From positions 20,361-29,259 of the forward strand of contig MGNX01000100.1 of NCBI GenBank assembly GCA_001796935.1: a stretch of 8,899 nt of DNA. Reading direction: 5' to 3'. Each line of letters opens with the position of its first letter. Position 1 is the first letter of the stretch. Source of the DNA: Chloroflexi bacterium RBG_16_60_22 (GTDB lineage Bacteria; Chloroflexota; Dehalococcoidia; Dehalococcoidales; RBG-16-60-22). The position numbers and the translations under genes were made by a program. The notes beneath the pieces are model-generated. The model had not been told where the DNA came from. It did no database searches and worked only from the letters and a program-made list of their open reading frames with translations. This document shows, one piece after another, positions 1-6,695 of this stretch.

Positions 1-340
1 CGGTCGCCAGCACCACGCAGCCGAGCATGTTGTCGGCGATGCCCGCCGCCAGCCGGGCGATGGTGTTGGCCGTGGCCGGGGCGATGACCACCACGTCGGC
101 CGCCTCGGCCAGGGCGACGTGCTCCACGCTGAACTCGGAGGCCACCTCGAACATGTCGGTCACCACCGGCCGGCCGGTGACGTTGCGCAGGGTCAGCGGG
201 GTGATTAGCCTGGTAGCGGCCTCGGTCATCACCGTTTCCACCCGCGCGCCCGCCTGGGTCAGCCGGCTGGCCAGCTCGGCCGCCTTGTAAGCGGCGATGC
301 CCCCGGTAATGCCCAGGACCACGGTCTTATCTTTGAGCAT
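1..340 (-). CDS. coaBC: CoaBC, N-terminal part (phosphopantothenoylcysteine decarboxylase / phosphopantothenate-cysteine ligase), cut by window edge
   Basis: Only the first 113 codons are present; the 3' end lies beyond position 1. CoaBC is a cytoplasmic bifunctional enzyme: its ligase half joins cysteine to 4'-phosphopantothenate and its FMN-dependent decarboxylase half yields 4'-phosphopantetheine, a CoA precursor. The visible part is the flavoprotein (decarboxylase) domain. It has the N-terminal VVLGITGGIAAYKA nucleotide-binding strand and turn (residues 7-20), the EHVALAEAAD segment with the probable catalytic His74, and the APATANTIARLAAGIADN signature (87-104). The ATG at 338-340 was chosen because GGAGGT lies just upstream, although its spacing of about 4 bases is short and an in-frame GTG two codons earlier is possible. 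The gene follows coaX by 18 bases in the same direction, so the two steps of CoA synthesis are probably cotranscribed. The ligase domain cannot be verified, so a decarboxylase-only CoaC is not formally excluded. Confidence 0.9.
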   Translation of the reverse strand, partial: MLKDKTVVLGITGGIAAYKAAELASRLTQAGARVETVMTEAATRLITPLTLRNVTGRPVVTDMFEVASEFSVEHVALAEAADVVVIAPATANTIARLAAGIADNMLGCVVLAT

Positions 341-358
341 GTGCACCTCCACGGCCGG

Positions 359-1126
359 CTAGGCCCGGTTCATCATGTAGATAAGTCTCAGCCCAATCAG
401 CGTCAAATCGGGATTGACAACGTTGATGGCCGATGTTTCATTGGCGATGAGTTGAGCGTAGCCCCCGGTAGCCACGACCAGGGCCTTTTCTCCAAGCTCC
501 TTTTCGATACGCGCCAGCATCCCTTCGACCAGGGAAGCGTAGCCGTAGATAATCCCCGACTGCATAGCAGTAACGGTGTTGGTGCCGACAACGTGCTTGG
601 GGTGGGCCAGCTCGACGCGCGGCAGCTGGGCCGTCCGGGTGAAGAGCGCCTCGGCGGCCGTAGCGATGCCGGTGGCGATAATCCCGCCGATGTAGTCGCC
701 TTCTTTGGAGACGATACCGAAGGTGGTGGCCGTACCCAGGTCGATGATGATTACCGGGCCGCTGTAAAGGTGATGGGCGGCGGCGGCATCGGCAATCCGG
801 TCAGCGCCAACCTCTCTCGGGTTGTCCATGCGTATGCGCACCCCGGTCTTGATGCCGGACCCGACCACCAGCGGCGTGGTATTGAAATAGCGCTGCGACA
901 GCTCCTCAAAGGTCGCCGTCAGCGGCGGGACCACGCTGCACAGGGATACCTTGGTCACATCGGAAGCATCCAGTCCGTGCTGGTGAAGCAGGCTCAGCAG
1001 CATCACCCCGTACTCGTCCGGCATGCGGTGAATGCCGGTGGAGATGCGCCAGGTAGCCTTGAGCTCCTCCCCGTCGAACATGCCGATGGTGATATTGGTA
1101 TTGCCGATGTCGATGGCCAGCAACAT
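359..1126 (-). CDS. coaX: Type III pantothenate kinase
   Basis: Phosphorylates pantothenate to 4'-phosphopantothenate, the first step of CoA synthesis. The 255-residue length is typical of the CoaX family (Pan_kinase, PF03309), which belongs to the ASKHA fold rather than the CoaA fold. Visible motifs are the N-terminal phosphate-binding AIDIGNTNITIG (residues 4-15), the GADRIADAAAAH segment (107-118) with the catalytic Asp109, the second phosphate loop IIIDLGTATTF (126-136), and the GGIIATGI segment (147-154). The C-terminal VVATGGYAQLIA (217-228) is the usual late ASKHA glycine loop. The ATG at 1124-1126 follows a GGGGG ribosome-binding tract and begins five bases after the nnr stop codon, which suggests translational coupling. 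Family knowledge says these enzymes are insensitive to CoA feedback and need a monovalent cation; nothing in the sequence tests this. No frameshift or missing key residue is seen. Confidence 0.96.
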   Translation of the reverse strand: MLLAIDIGNTNITIGMFDGEELKATWRISTGIHRMPDEYGVMLLSLLHQHGLDASDVTKVSLCSVVPPLTATFEELSQRYFNTTPLVVGSGIKTGVRIRMDNPREVGADRIADAAAAHHLYSGPVIIIDLGTATTFGIVSKEGDYIGGIIATGIATAAEALFTRTAQLPRVELAHPKHVVGTNTVTAMQSGIIYGYASLVEGMLARIEKELGEKALVVATGGYAQLIANETSAINVVNPDLTLIGLRLIYMMNRA

Positions 1127-1131
1127 ATCGT

Positions 1132-2694
1132 TTAAACCCCCGTTGACGCCGGACTCCTCAAATTTTTTATCGCCAGCGGCAGCGCCGGCAGGAGGTCGGA
1201 GGCTATCATGCCGGCGTCGCCCAGCTTGTTTTTTACTGTTTCCCCGGCCATGGCGTGCAGGTAGACCCCCAGCGAGGCCGCGTCATAAGGCGGCAGCCCC
1301 TGGGCCACCAGCCCGGCGATGACTCCCGCCAGTACGTCGCCCGTCCCCGCCGAGGCCAGTCCGGGGTTGGCGAACGGGCTGATGCGGCAGCTCCCGTCCG
1401 TGGTGGCGATGATGGTATAGGCCCCCTTGAGGACAATCGTCTGGTGCCACTCGGCGGCGAACCTCCGGGCCACGCCCAGACGGTCTGATTGTACCTCATC
1501 CACGGTCAGCCCGCACAGTCGGGCCATCTCGCCGGGGTGGGGGGTCAGGATGGCGTCGTCGGTGAGCCACTGCCACCAGTCGGTTATCCGCGGCAGGAAA
1601 TTGACCGCATCGGCGTCCAGCACCGGCAGCGGCAGCACCTTCTCGAAGATGAGCGAACTGACGAACTCCTCGGTGGCCGGCTCCTGCCCTAGGCCGCAGC
1701 CGACGAGGAGGGCATCGTACTGGCCGCTGTTGCGTATGATGGTATCGGCGGCCTCGGCGGCGATGAAACCCGGCGGCGATTCCGGCAGGGGGAGGTAGGT
1801 GACCTCGGTGAGCTTGGACGCCAGGATGGGCTGCAGGCTGGCCGGTGTGGCCAGGGTCACCAGGCCCGCCCCGACCCTCAGGGCACCGCTGCAGGCCAGG
1901 TAGGCTGCGCCGATGTAGCTGGTGGAGCCGGCCGCCACCATGACCCGCCCGAAAGTGCCCTTGTTGGCGCTCAGGGGACGCCGGGGCAGGGCGGCGCGCG
2001 CCCAATCCGGGGTGAGAAGCTCGGTGGTGGCGAAGTCCGCCAGCGACTCCGGGATGCCGATATCCGCTATCTTGAGCTCGCCGACCCTCTCCGCGCCGGG
2101 AAAGCGGAACAGTCCCGGCTTGGGGAAGGCCAGCGCCACGGTAAGGTCGGCGTGGAGGCAGGCGGGGTCGACGGCGCCGGTATCGGCGTCCATCCCCGAC
2201 GGCAGGTCCACGGCGATGATTTTAAAGTTACGGTCTTTCCGGGCGGCGGCCACTTTCTCCAGCACCTGGCGGAAGACGCCGTCCAGCGGGCGCAGCCGGC
2301 CCGTCCCCAGCAGCGCGTCGATGACGCCCGTCGCCGGGGCCAGCAGTCCCTGGAGTTTCTTCTGTCCCCTGTCCTGCCCGGCCTCGATGCAGGTAATCCC
2401 GCGCTCCCTGGCCAGCTTCAGGTTGGCGTCGTCGGCGGGACGCCGACTGCACAGGTAAATGTCAACCTTGGCCCCCCGGTCGTGGAGGTAGCGGGCGGCC
2501 ACCAGGCCATCGCCGCCGTTGTTCCCCCCGCCCACCAGGCAGAGGACGTGCTGCTCCACCGCGGTGCCCAGGGCGGCCAATACGGCCTCGGCTACGGCCC
2601 GGCCCGCGTTTTCCATCAGCGTGCTGACCGGCGTACCGCGTTTAGCGCATTCCTGGTCGATTTGCCGCGTCTGCCCGGCGGTAAGTATCTTCAT
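1132..2694 (-). CDS. nnr: Bifunctional NAD(P)HX epimerase / ADP- or ATP-dependent NAD(P)HX dehydratase
   Basis: Repairs hydrated NADH and NADPH: the N-terminal domain interconverts the R and S epimers and the C-terminal domain dehydrates S-NAD(P)HX using ADP or ATP. The 520-residue length matches the fused bacterial form. The YjeF_N domain (about 1-225, PF03853) shows MENAGRAVAEAV (27-38), the GGGNNGGDGLVAAR nucleotide loop (55-68), DALLGTG (126-132) and AVDLPSGMDADTG (161-173). The ribokinase-like YjeF_C domain (about 240-510, PF01256) shows KGTFGRVMVAAGS (245-257), LTPHPGEMARL (383-393), VLKG (421-424) and NPGLASAGTGDVLAG (443-457) with the probable catalytic Asp453. The ATG at 2692-2694 has GGAG six bases upstream and is the first gene after a strong predicted promoter. 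It heads the nnr-coaX-coaBC run. Both halves look intact, and the neighbours make a cofactor-maintenance operon. The symbols nnrE/nnrD are used for the separate activities. Confidence 0.95.
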   Translation of the reverse strand: MKILTAGQTRQIDQECAKRGTPVSTLMENAGRAVAEAVLAALGTAVEQHVLCLVGGGNNGGDGLVAARYLHDRGAKVDIYLCSRRPADDANLKLARERGITCIEAGQDRGQKKLQGLLAPATGVIDALLGTGRLRPLDGVFRQVLEKVAAARKDRNFKIIAVDLPSGMDADTGAVDPACLHADLTVALAFPKPGLFRFPGAERVGELKIADIGIPESLADFATTELLTPDWARAALPRRPLSANKGTFGRVMVAAGSTSYIGAAYLACSGALRVGAGLVTLATPASLQPILASKLTEVTYLPLPESPPGFIAAEAADTIIRNSGQYDALLVGCGLGQEPATEEFVSSLIFEKVLPLPVLDADAVNFLPRITDWWQWLTDDAILTPHPGEMARLCGLTVDEVQSDRLGVARRFAAEWHQTIVLKGAYTIIATTDGSCRISPFANPGLASAGTGDVLAGVIAGLVAQGLPPYDAASLGVYLHAMAGETVKNKLGDAGMIASDLLPALPLAIKNLRSPASTGV

Positions 2695-2721
2695 CCCTCT
2701 CTCCGGCCTCCCGTCGGATTG

Positions 2722-2750
2722 AGTGTAGCAATAACTTCAATTCCGGTCAA
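2722..2750 (-). promoter_or_regulatory. Predicted sigma70-type promoter of the nnr-coaX-coaBC operon
   Basis: Read on the minus strand, TTGACC (complement of 2745-2750, five of six to consensus) is followed by exactly 17 bases and then TACACT (complement of 2722-2727, four of six). A TG one base upstream of the -10 box makes it an extended -10. The predicted start point falls near 2715, leaving a leader of about 20 bases that holds the GGAG site of nnr. The presence of this promoter argues that nnr is not merely read through from the nitroreductase gene 170 bases upstream. It is a motif match only. Confidence 0.6.
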
Positions 2751-2785
2751 TATAGCACTATCAAGGTTCCGGTTCTAATCTATAA

Positions 2786-2863
2786 TGTCATTGCGAGGAG
2801 CGCAGCGACGAAGCAATCTTTAAACATTTATAGAGATTGCTTCGCCTTCGGCTCGCAATGACA
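2786..2863. repeat. Palindromic repeat, copy A (78 bp)
   Basis: The outer arms TGTCATTGCGAG (2786-2797) and CTCGCAATGACA (2852-2863) are perfect reverse complements. An inner pair, GACGAAGCAATCT (2807-2819) and AGATTGCTTCG (2834-2844), extends the stem around an A/T-rich loop. The element begins one base past the nitroreductase stop codon. It could therefore form the 3' hairpin of that transcript, although no clear T tract follows it. Its halves recur elsewhere in the window: 2794-2819 is the exact reverse complement of 7297-7322 (26 bases), and 2831-2862 is the exact reverse complement of 8785-8816 (32 bases). Copy A is therefore inverted relative to copies C and D. This type of GTCATTGCGAGGAGCG...CGAAGCAATC repeat is familiar to me from several bacterial genomes. 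Confidence 0.9.
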
Positions 2864-2864
2864 A

Positions 2865-3458
2865 TCAGAACCCGTTGCGGTGGATGACGTCCTCCAGCTT
2901 CCGCTTGGGCACGTGGCGCACCGCCTTATCGTCAATCCAGTAGTCCGGGGAGGGGTCCGCCACCTCGGTAACCGGGCTCTCGTCCGGGTAGCCCATGGCG
3001 ATGACCATCCCGGCGTCGTAGCCGTCCGGTATTTTCAGGGCCTTTTTCAGGCCGTCCTCGTTAATCATCAGTATCGGGCAGGTGCCGATTCCCTGCTCGA
3101 AGGCGGTCAGGATGATGCTCTGCGCCGCGATGCCGATGTCGTAGTGGGTGACACGCCTCCGGTCGGGGTCTCCCTCCCAGGACCGGTTTATCACGATGAC
3201 GGTATAGGCCCTGGGGTGCTGGTCCGGCCCCGGGCCGCCTTTTTCGAAGGGGAGCTTGACGGAGCCGCCGATGTTCTCGAATACCCCGGGCAGCACCCTG
3301 GCGTCGTTGACCACGATGAACTCGCAGGCCTGCACGTTGCGTCCGCTCGGCGCCACCCTGGCCGCGTCGATGCACCGTTCCAGCGCCGCGATGGGCACCG
3401 CCTTGTCCTTGAACCTCCTTATCGACCTCCTTTTCGTGGCGGCCTGGTAAACATCCAT
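2865..3458 (-). CDS. Nitroreductase family protein (FMN-dependent oxidoreductase)
   Basis: This is a 197-residue member of the nitroreductase fold (PF00881), which binds FMN in dimers and uses NAD(P)H to reduce nitro compounds, quinones or other acceptors. The physiological substrate cannot be told from sequence. The FMN phosphate-binding RRSIRRF lies at residues 10-16, followed by ARVAPSGRNVQACEFIVV (33-50), the loop that contacts the flavin. The helix YDIGIAAQSIILTAFEQGIGT (106-126) and the VIAMGYPDE strand and turn (152-160) are also family signatures. The C-terminus PKRKLEDVIHRNGF is the usual nitroreductase ending. The ATG at 3456-3458 has a strong AGGAGG site at good spacing; a second ATG four bases on is out of frame. 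It starts 18 bases after the Mut7-C gene and is the last gene of the corA run, followed at once by palindromic repeat A. There is no ferredoxin domain, unlike some larger anaerobe homologues. Confidence 0.9.
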   Translation of the reverse strand: MDVYQAATKRRSIRRFKDKAVPIAALERCIDAARVAPSGRNVQACEFIVVNDARVLPGVFENIGGSVKLPFEKGGPGPDQHPRAYTVIVINRSWEGDPDRRRVTHYDIGIAAQSIILTAFEQGIGTCPILMINEDGLKKALKIPDGYDAGMVIAMGYPDESPVTEVADPSPDYWIDDKAVRHVPKRKLEDVIHRNGF

Positions 3459-3476
3459 GAGAGAACCTCCTCGCGG

Positions 3477-3929
3477 CTAAATTTCTTCCGTAGCTGCCAG
3501 CCTCTCCAGCTGGCGTGTCATCGCTTCCCAGTGGGTGCCCCGCCAGTAGAGGCGGCGGCAGGCGGGACACTCCATGTACTGCGTTTGCGTCTTGTAAACG
3601 TAGGGCGGCACGCGTCCGGCCACCTCTTCCTTACGCCTCTCCTCGAGGGGCCGGTTGCACTCCAGGCAGAGCGTAAAGGGCCGGAAATGGATATCGATGT
3701 CCAGGGTGGCCATCAGCTGCCGCATCTGCCGCTCCGGCGCCTCGCTCTCCATCAGGACGGCCCGGAGCCGACCGCTACTGACCACCCGCCGCTTCATTAT
3801 CTCCGTATCCCGTGTCAGTATCACCCGTCCCTCCGCGATAGCCTGCCGGACCATCTGGGTATCGTCGCTGCCGTTGAAGAACAGGCTGTCATAGCCCATC
3901 ATCCGCAGCCACCGGGCCAGTCTGCCCAC
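3477..3929 (-). CDS. Mut7-C RNase domain / zinc-ribbon protein (start uncertain)
   Basis: This matches the Mut7-C family (PF01927, formerly DUF82): a PIN-like ribonuclease domain joined to a small C-terminal zinc ribbon. The 150 residues from the first canonical start (GTG at 3927-3929) contain GRLARWLRMMGYDS (2-15), acidic Asp22-Asp23, and VILTRDTEI (37-45), where Asp41 is a likely metal ligand. The zinc ribbon has two Cys-x2-Cys pairs, CLEC (88-91) and CPAC (121-124), followed by RLYWRGTHW. The true N-terminus is probably longer. The eleven codons upstream read ISELRFTVDHN in frame and restore the conserved first strand and Asp of the family, but contain no ATG, GTG or TTG before the TAG of the preceding gene. 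The coordinates given are the minimal canonical call. The RNA target and biological role of these proteins are not established. Confidence 0.85.
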   Translation of the reverse strand: MGRLARWLRMMGYDSLFFNGSDDTQMVRQAIAEGRVILTRDTEIMKRRVVSSGRLRAVLMESEAPERQMRQLMATLDIDIHFRPFTLCLECNRPLEERRKEEVAGRVPPYVYKTQTQYMECPACRRLYWRGTHWEAMTRQLERLAATEEI

Positions 3930-3962
3930 GTTATGGTCGACGGTGAACCGTAACTCGCTGAT
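3930..3962 (-). other. Probable N-terminal extension of the Mut7-C gene without a canonical start codon
   Basis: Read on the minus strand in the Mut7-C frame, this stretch encodes ISELRFTVDHN, leading directly into VGRLARWLR. Family members typically begin with a short strand of the form RFxVDxxLGRLARWLR, so these residues fit as the true start of the domain and supply its conserved Asp. The first codon of the stretch is ATC (3960-3962), about 8 bases after a purine-rich GAGGTG that could act as a ribosome-binding site. The TTA at 3951-3953 sits where homologues usually carry their initiator Met. Candidates are a rare ATC start, a base error, or a recent mutation of the original start. Confidence 0.55.
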
Positions 3963-3977
3963 GGCCCCGCCACCTCT

Positions 3978-4748
3978 CTACAGCTCCAGCCGCATGCCTT
4001 CGCAGCCGAGGCGGATATCGGCTTTCATCGCCCGGGCCACCGCCGTTATTTCCGCCGCCGTCGCCTTCTCGTCGAGGGGGTTCATGTGCACCGTGACCAC
4101 CCGGGGCAGGTAGCCCTTGAGCTCGCGGAAGCTTTCCAGCTCCTGCCAGAGCAGCTCCGGCGTGAGGTGCCCCGCCTCCCGGGCGAAGTCGGTGTATTTG
4201 TTCGGGGCGGTAACCTCGATGATGAGCAGGTCCGGCTTCACCAGCTTCCAGGCTTCGGCCAGTCCCGGCCCGGTATCCGATGTATAGAACACCTTTTTGC
4301 CGTCGGTGGAGGTGACCTCGTAGCCGGTGGTGGGCACGGAGTGGTACACCGGCACCGGCAGCACGCGGTAGCCGGCAATCCGCGCTTCCTTCCCCGGCTC
4401 CAGCCGCCGGAACCGCATTGACGGCTTTCCCGCCGGTCTTTCCAGGAAGTTGGGGTAGAGGGTGGTGTTCAGCAGGTGGCTGGTAAGCGCCTCGTAGACG
4501 GACTGCGTGGAGCAGACTTCCAGGGTCTTCTCGAACAGCAGGAAGTTCATACCCAGGGCCGGTACGTCCCGGATATGGTCGTAGTGCTGGTGGGTGAGCA
4601 GGACGGTCTTGAGCTTCCGCTGCGCCGTAAAGGAAAGGCCGGTGGCCAGCGCTCCCGCGTCCAGTGCCAGGACTCCGTCAATCAGCAGGCTCATGCACCG
4701 GGTGTTCTTCGATTCGGTGTTATGGGCTCCCAGGATTTCAATGCGCAT
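3978..4748 (-). CDS. Metallo-beta-lactamase-fold hydrolase (Lactamase_B_2-like)
   Basis: This is a 256-residue cytoplasmic protein with the dinuclear metal site of the MBL superfamily. THQHYDH (residues 52-58) is the HxHxDH motif (His53, His55, Asp57, His58). His136 in VYHSVPTTGYE, Asp158 in YTSDTGPG and His221 in VTVHMNP are good candidates for the remaining ligands. The single-domain layout and the DTGPG and HLTPE segments resemble the PF12706-type hydrolases, which include tRNase Z-like, cyclic-nucleotide phosphodiesterase-like and lactonase-like proteins. I cannot assign a substrate. There is no signal peptide and no obvious exosite arm of RNase Z. The ATG at 4746-4748 has TAGGAG upstream that overlaps the yhhQ stop codon, and the gap to yhhQ is 8 bases, so the two are probably coupled. 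Its stop codon is in the same frame as the Mut7-C gene that follows. Confidence 0.87.
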   Translation of the reverse strand: MRIEILGAHNTESKNTRCMSLLIDGVLALDAGALATGLSFTAQRKLKTVLLTHQHYDHIRDVPALGMNFLLFEKTLEVCSTQSVYEALTSHLLNTTLYPNFLERPAGKPSMRFRRLEPGKEARIAGYRVLPVPVYHSVPTTGYEVTSTDGKKVFYTSDTGPGLAEAWKLVKPDLLIIEVTAPNKYTDFAREAGHLTPELLWQELESFRELKGYLPRVVTVHMNPLDEKATAAEITAVARAMKADIRLGCEGMRLEL

Positions 4749-4756
4749 GGTTGCTC

Positions 4757-5422
4757 CTACCCCGTTACCGCGAACGGATTGTACTTCGTTTCGTAATCGT
4801 AGGTATCGATTCCCTCACGGCGCTTCAGCCGGTTGACCATGGCGTAGGTGGCCGGGGTACAGATGGCCTCGATGGCCACCTTGGCCAGCCAGTGGTTCAG
4901 GATGAGCAGCAGTGAAAAGGCCGGCGTGCCGATGAAGGCCAGGGTGATGAAGACGGAGGTATCCAGTCCCTGTCCCACCACCGTCGAGCCGATGGTCCGG
5001 CTCCACAGGAAGCGCCCCCGGGTCATTATCTTCATCCTGGCCAGGATGAACGAGTTGGCGAACTCCCCGACCAGGTAGCCGCCGAACGAGGCGCCCAGCA
5101 GCCGCGCCGAGTAGCCCAGGATGGTCTCGTAGGCCGCCTGTCCCCCCCAGAAAGACGCCGGGGGGAGCTTCATGCCCACCCAGGCGAAGAAGACGAAGAC
5201 CAGGTTACAGGCGAACCCCAGCCAGATGACCCGGCGCGCCACCCGGTAGCCGTAGACCTCGGTGAGGACATCGCCGAAGATGTAGCTCAGGGGGAAGACG
5301 AAGATAGCCGCCGGCAGCACCAGCGGGCCGAGGCTGATTACCTTGACGGCGATGGTGTTGGCGGTAATAAGGCAGGTGATGAAAACGGCGACGATTATCA
5401 CCAGGCGGTGCGAGATTTTCAT
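4757..5422 (-). CDS. yhhQ: Queuosine precursor transporter, YhhQ/VUT family
   Basis: This 221-residue inner-membrane protein belongs to the VUT family (PF02592, COG1738). Members such as E. coli YhhQ import the queuosine precursors preQ0 and preQ1 for tRNA modification. Hydrophobic segments are visible at about 8-30, 34-50, 63-83, 105-127, 148-176 and 178-197, consistent with six membrane helices. Family signatures are IFGDVLTEVYGY (48-59) and RTIGSTVVGQGLDTSVF (142-158). The C-terminal tail after residue 198 is charged and should be cytoplasmic. The ATG at 5420-5422 starts 8 bases after the corA stop codon and has only a weak upstream purine stretch, so translation may depend on coupling. 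No queuosine synthesis genes are seen nearby, so a salvage role is inferred from family alone. No preQ1 riboswitch is seen, and the 8-base spacer leaves no room for one directly ahead of the gene. Confidence 0.92.
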   Translation of the reverse strand: MKISHRLVIIVAVFITCLITANTIAVKVISLGPLVLPAAIFVFPLSYIFGDVLTEVYGYRVARRVIWLGFACNLVFVFFAWVGMKLPPASFWGGQAAYETILGYSARLLGASFGGYLVGEFANSFILARMKIMTRGRFLWSRTIGSTVVGQGLDTSVFITLAFIGTPAFSLLLILNHWLAKVAIEAICTPATYAMVNRLKRREGIDTYDYETKYNPFAVTG

Positions 5423-5430
5423 TTCTTATC

Positions 5431-6432
5431 TTATATCCAGCGGCGGCGGCGGAAGAAGATGAGCATGACGCAGGCAATCACCCCCATCACCAGCAGCAAC
5501 ACGATGAAGGTATGCAGGCTGCCTATTTCCAGTCCTCCGGGCAGGGAGACATTCATGCCGTAAATACTGGAGATTATCAGGAAGGGCAGCACGATGGTGG
5601 AAAAGATGGTCAGCAGACGCGTCACGCGGTTGATGCGGTAGGTTGCCAGCGTGTAGTCCGTATCCTTGAATACCTCGATGACCTCCTTGGCCTCGTCCAG
5701 GGTCTCGCATATCTTGTTCGTGTGGTCCATGAGGTCGCCGAAGTAGACGGTCAGGTCCGCCTTGGTAAACCGCTTCAGCCGTCTCTCCAGGGCCAGGAAG
5801 ATGGTGCGCGTGGGGAACATCACCCGTCGCTGGGCGATGATGTCCCGCCGCAGGACGCTGAGCTCCTTGGCCGTCTCCACGTCCGCGTCGAAGACGTTGT
5901 CCTCCATGTCTTCCATCAGGCTCAATATCTTGTCCAGGACGGGGAAGTAAGAGTCTATGGAGCGGTCGAGTATGCGGTACAGCAGGAAGCCGGAGCCCTG
6001 GCTGAAGTACTCCTTCCGGGACTCCTCGTTGACCTGGCACTCACGGAAAAGGGCGGTGAGGGTTCGCAGCTCCCCGGTATGCAGCGTGACCAGGTACTTG
6101 TCTCCCACGAAGGCCGACCACTGCCGCTTGGTGCTTACCCGCGTCTCCTTATCATAGACGGGCAGGTGAAAGATGGCGAAGAGGTAATCCGGGTATTCGT
6201 CCACCTTGGGTATCTGCTTGCGGCTGAGGCAGTCGTCCAGGTCGAGGTGATGGAACGGATAGTTCTGCGCCAGGTATTCTATCTCCCGAGCGGTGGGCGG
6301 CTGGACGTTTACCCAGGTTAAATCTCCCCAGGTAATCGACTCGATGTGCAGCGGTTCTTCCGGCAGGTTTTCCCCCTGGATTTCCTTTTTCCGGTCCGTT
6401 CCCTTTTTCCTCACCCTCATCAGTCTTGCCAT
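5431..6432 (-). CDS. corA: CorA family magnesium/divalent-cation channel
   Basis: This 333-residue protein is a CorA-type channel (PF01544), which forms membrane pentamers that take up Mg2+ and in some subfamilies Co2+, Ni2+ or Zn2+. The large cytoplasmic domain spans about 30-265 and includes the LDLDDCLSRKQIPKVDEYPDYLFAIFH region and a long helical section (about 165-265). The C-terminus has the two membrane helices: about 268-291, ending in the diagnostic YGMN motif (GMN at 292-294), and about 304-326, followed by the basic tail RRRRWI typical of the CorA basic ring. The loop after GMN reads VSLPGGLEIG rather than the E. coli/Salmonella-like form, so the ion preference is open. The first 30 residues are highly charged. 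The ATG at 6430-6432 has AAGGGGA eight bases upstream. It is the first gene of a five-gene minus-strand run. No M-box-like leader is visible. Confidence 0.95.
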   Translation of the reverse strand: MARLMRVRKKGTDRKKEIQGENLPEEPLHIESITWGDLTWVNVQPPTAREIEYLAQNYPFHHLDLDDCLSRKQIPKVDEYPDYLFAIFHLPVYDKETRVSTKRQWSAFVGDKYLVTLHTGELRTLTALFRECQVNEESRKEYFSQGSGFLLYRILDRSIDSYFPVLDKILSLMEDMEDNVFDADVETAKELSVLRRDIIAQRRVMFPTRTIFLALERRLKRFTKADLTVYFGDLMDHTNKICETLDEAKEVIEVFKDTDYTLATYRINRVTRLLTIFSTIVLPFLIISSIYGMNVSLPGGLEIGSLHTFIVLLLVMGVIACVMLIFFRRRRWI

Positions 6433-6522
6433 GACCGTTTCCCCTTAAGTCAAAAAGCCTTAATGTATTTTAACACAATTACACGTGCAGAGGAATACCT
6501 TGGATTATCAAGTCCCGCTGGT

Positions 6523-6551
6523 ATCATATTTAATTGTTACCCGGGTTTTAA
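6523..6551 (-). promoter_or_regulatory. Candidate promoter of the corA run
   Basis: On the minus strand, TTAAAA (complement of 6546-6551, four of six) is followed by 17 bases and then TATGAT (complement of 6523-6528, five of six to consensus). It would give a leader of roughly 80 bases before corA. A second A/T-rich -10-like box, TAAAAT (complement of 6467-6472), is closer but lacks a good -35. This is a motif match only. Confidence 0.35.
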
Positions 6552-6590
6552 CCTCACCCCCTTTTGTCCCCCTCTCTGCCTGGCCTCAAA

Positions 6591-6664
6591 TGCCATTCTG
6601 AGGAACGGAGTGACGAAAGAATCCCCGCCGCCCCGAGACCCTTCGCTGCGCTCAGGGTGACATA
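6591..6664. repeat. Degenerate palindromic repeat, copy B (CATTCTGAGG type)
   Basis: The left arm, TGCCATTCTGAGGAACGGAG from 6591, faces the right arm CTCAGGGTGACA (6651-6662). CTGAG/CTCAG pair perfectly and the outer bases pair partly with G-T wobbles. The core GACGAAAGAATC parallels the GACGAAGCAATC core of copies A, C and D, so this looks like a related subtype rather than another copy of the same element. It lies between divergently transcribed genes, where a terminator role would make little sense, and ends about 35 bases before the -10 box of the SnoaL-like gene. Confidence 0.7.
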
Positions 6665-6695
6665 AAGAAGTACTTTTCAGGCAAAGCCCCCCCCG

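Noticed and set aside
341..1135. Long plus-strand open frame (264 codons) opposite coaX
   Set aside because: It mirrors coaX, whose motifs are complete on the other strand; the translation has no recognisable domain and is an effect of GC-rich codon use.
2880..3953. Plus-strand open frame of 357 codons spanning the nitroreductase and Mut7-C genes
   Set aside because: It crosses two well-supported minus-strand genes and their junction, has no family signature, and is Pro/Gly/His/Arg-rich as expected for antisense of GC-rich genes.
5423..5430. preQ1 riboswitch ahead of yhhQ
   Set aside because: The gene follows corA by 8 bases, leaving no room for a leader structure, and none was recognised at the head of the operon.
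6541..6590. G-quadruplex on the minus strand of the C-rich stretch
   Set aside because: Only two runs of five G are present with other runs too short or distant, so a stable four-run quadruplex is not supported.
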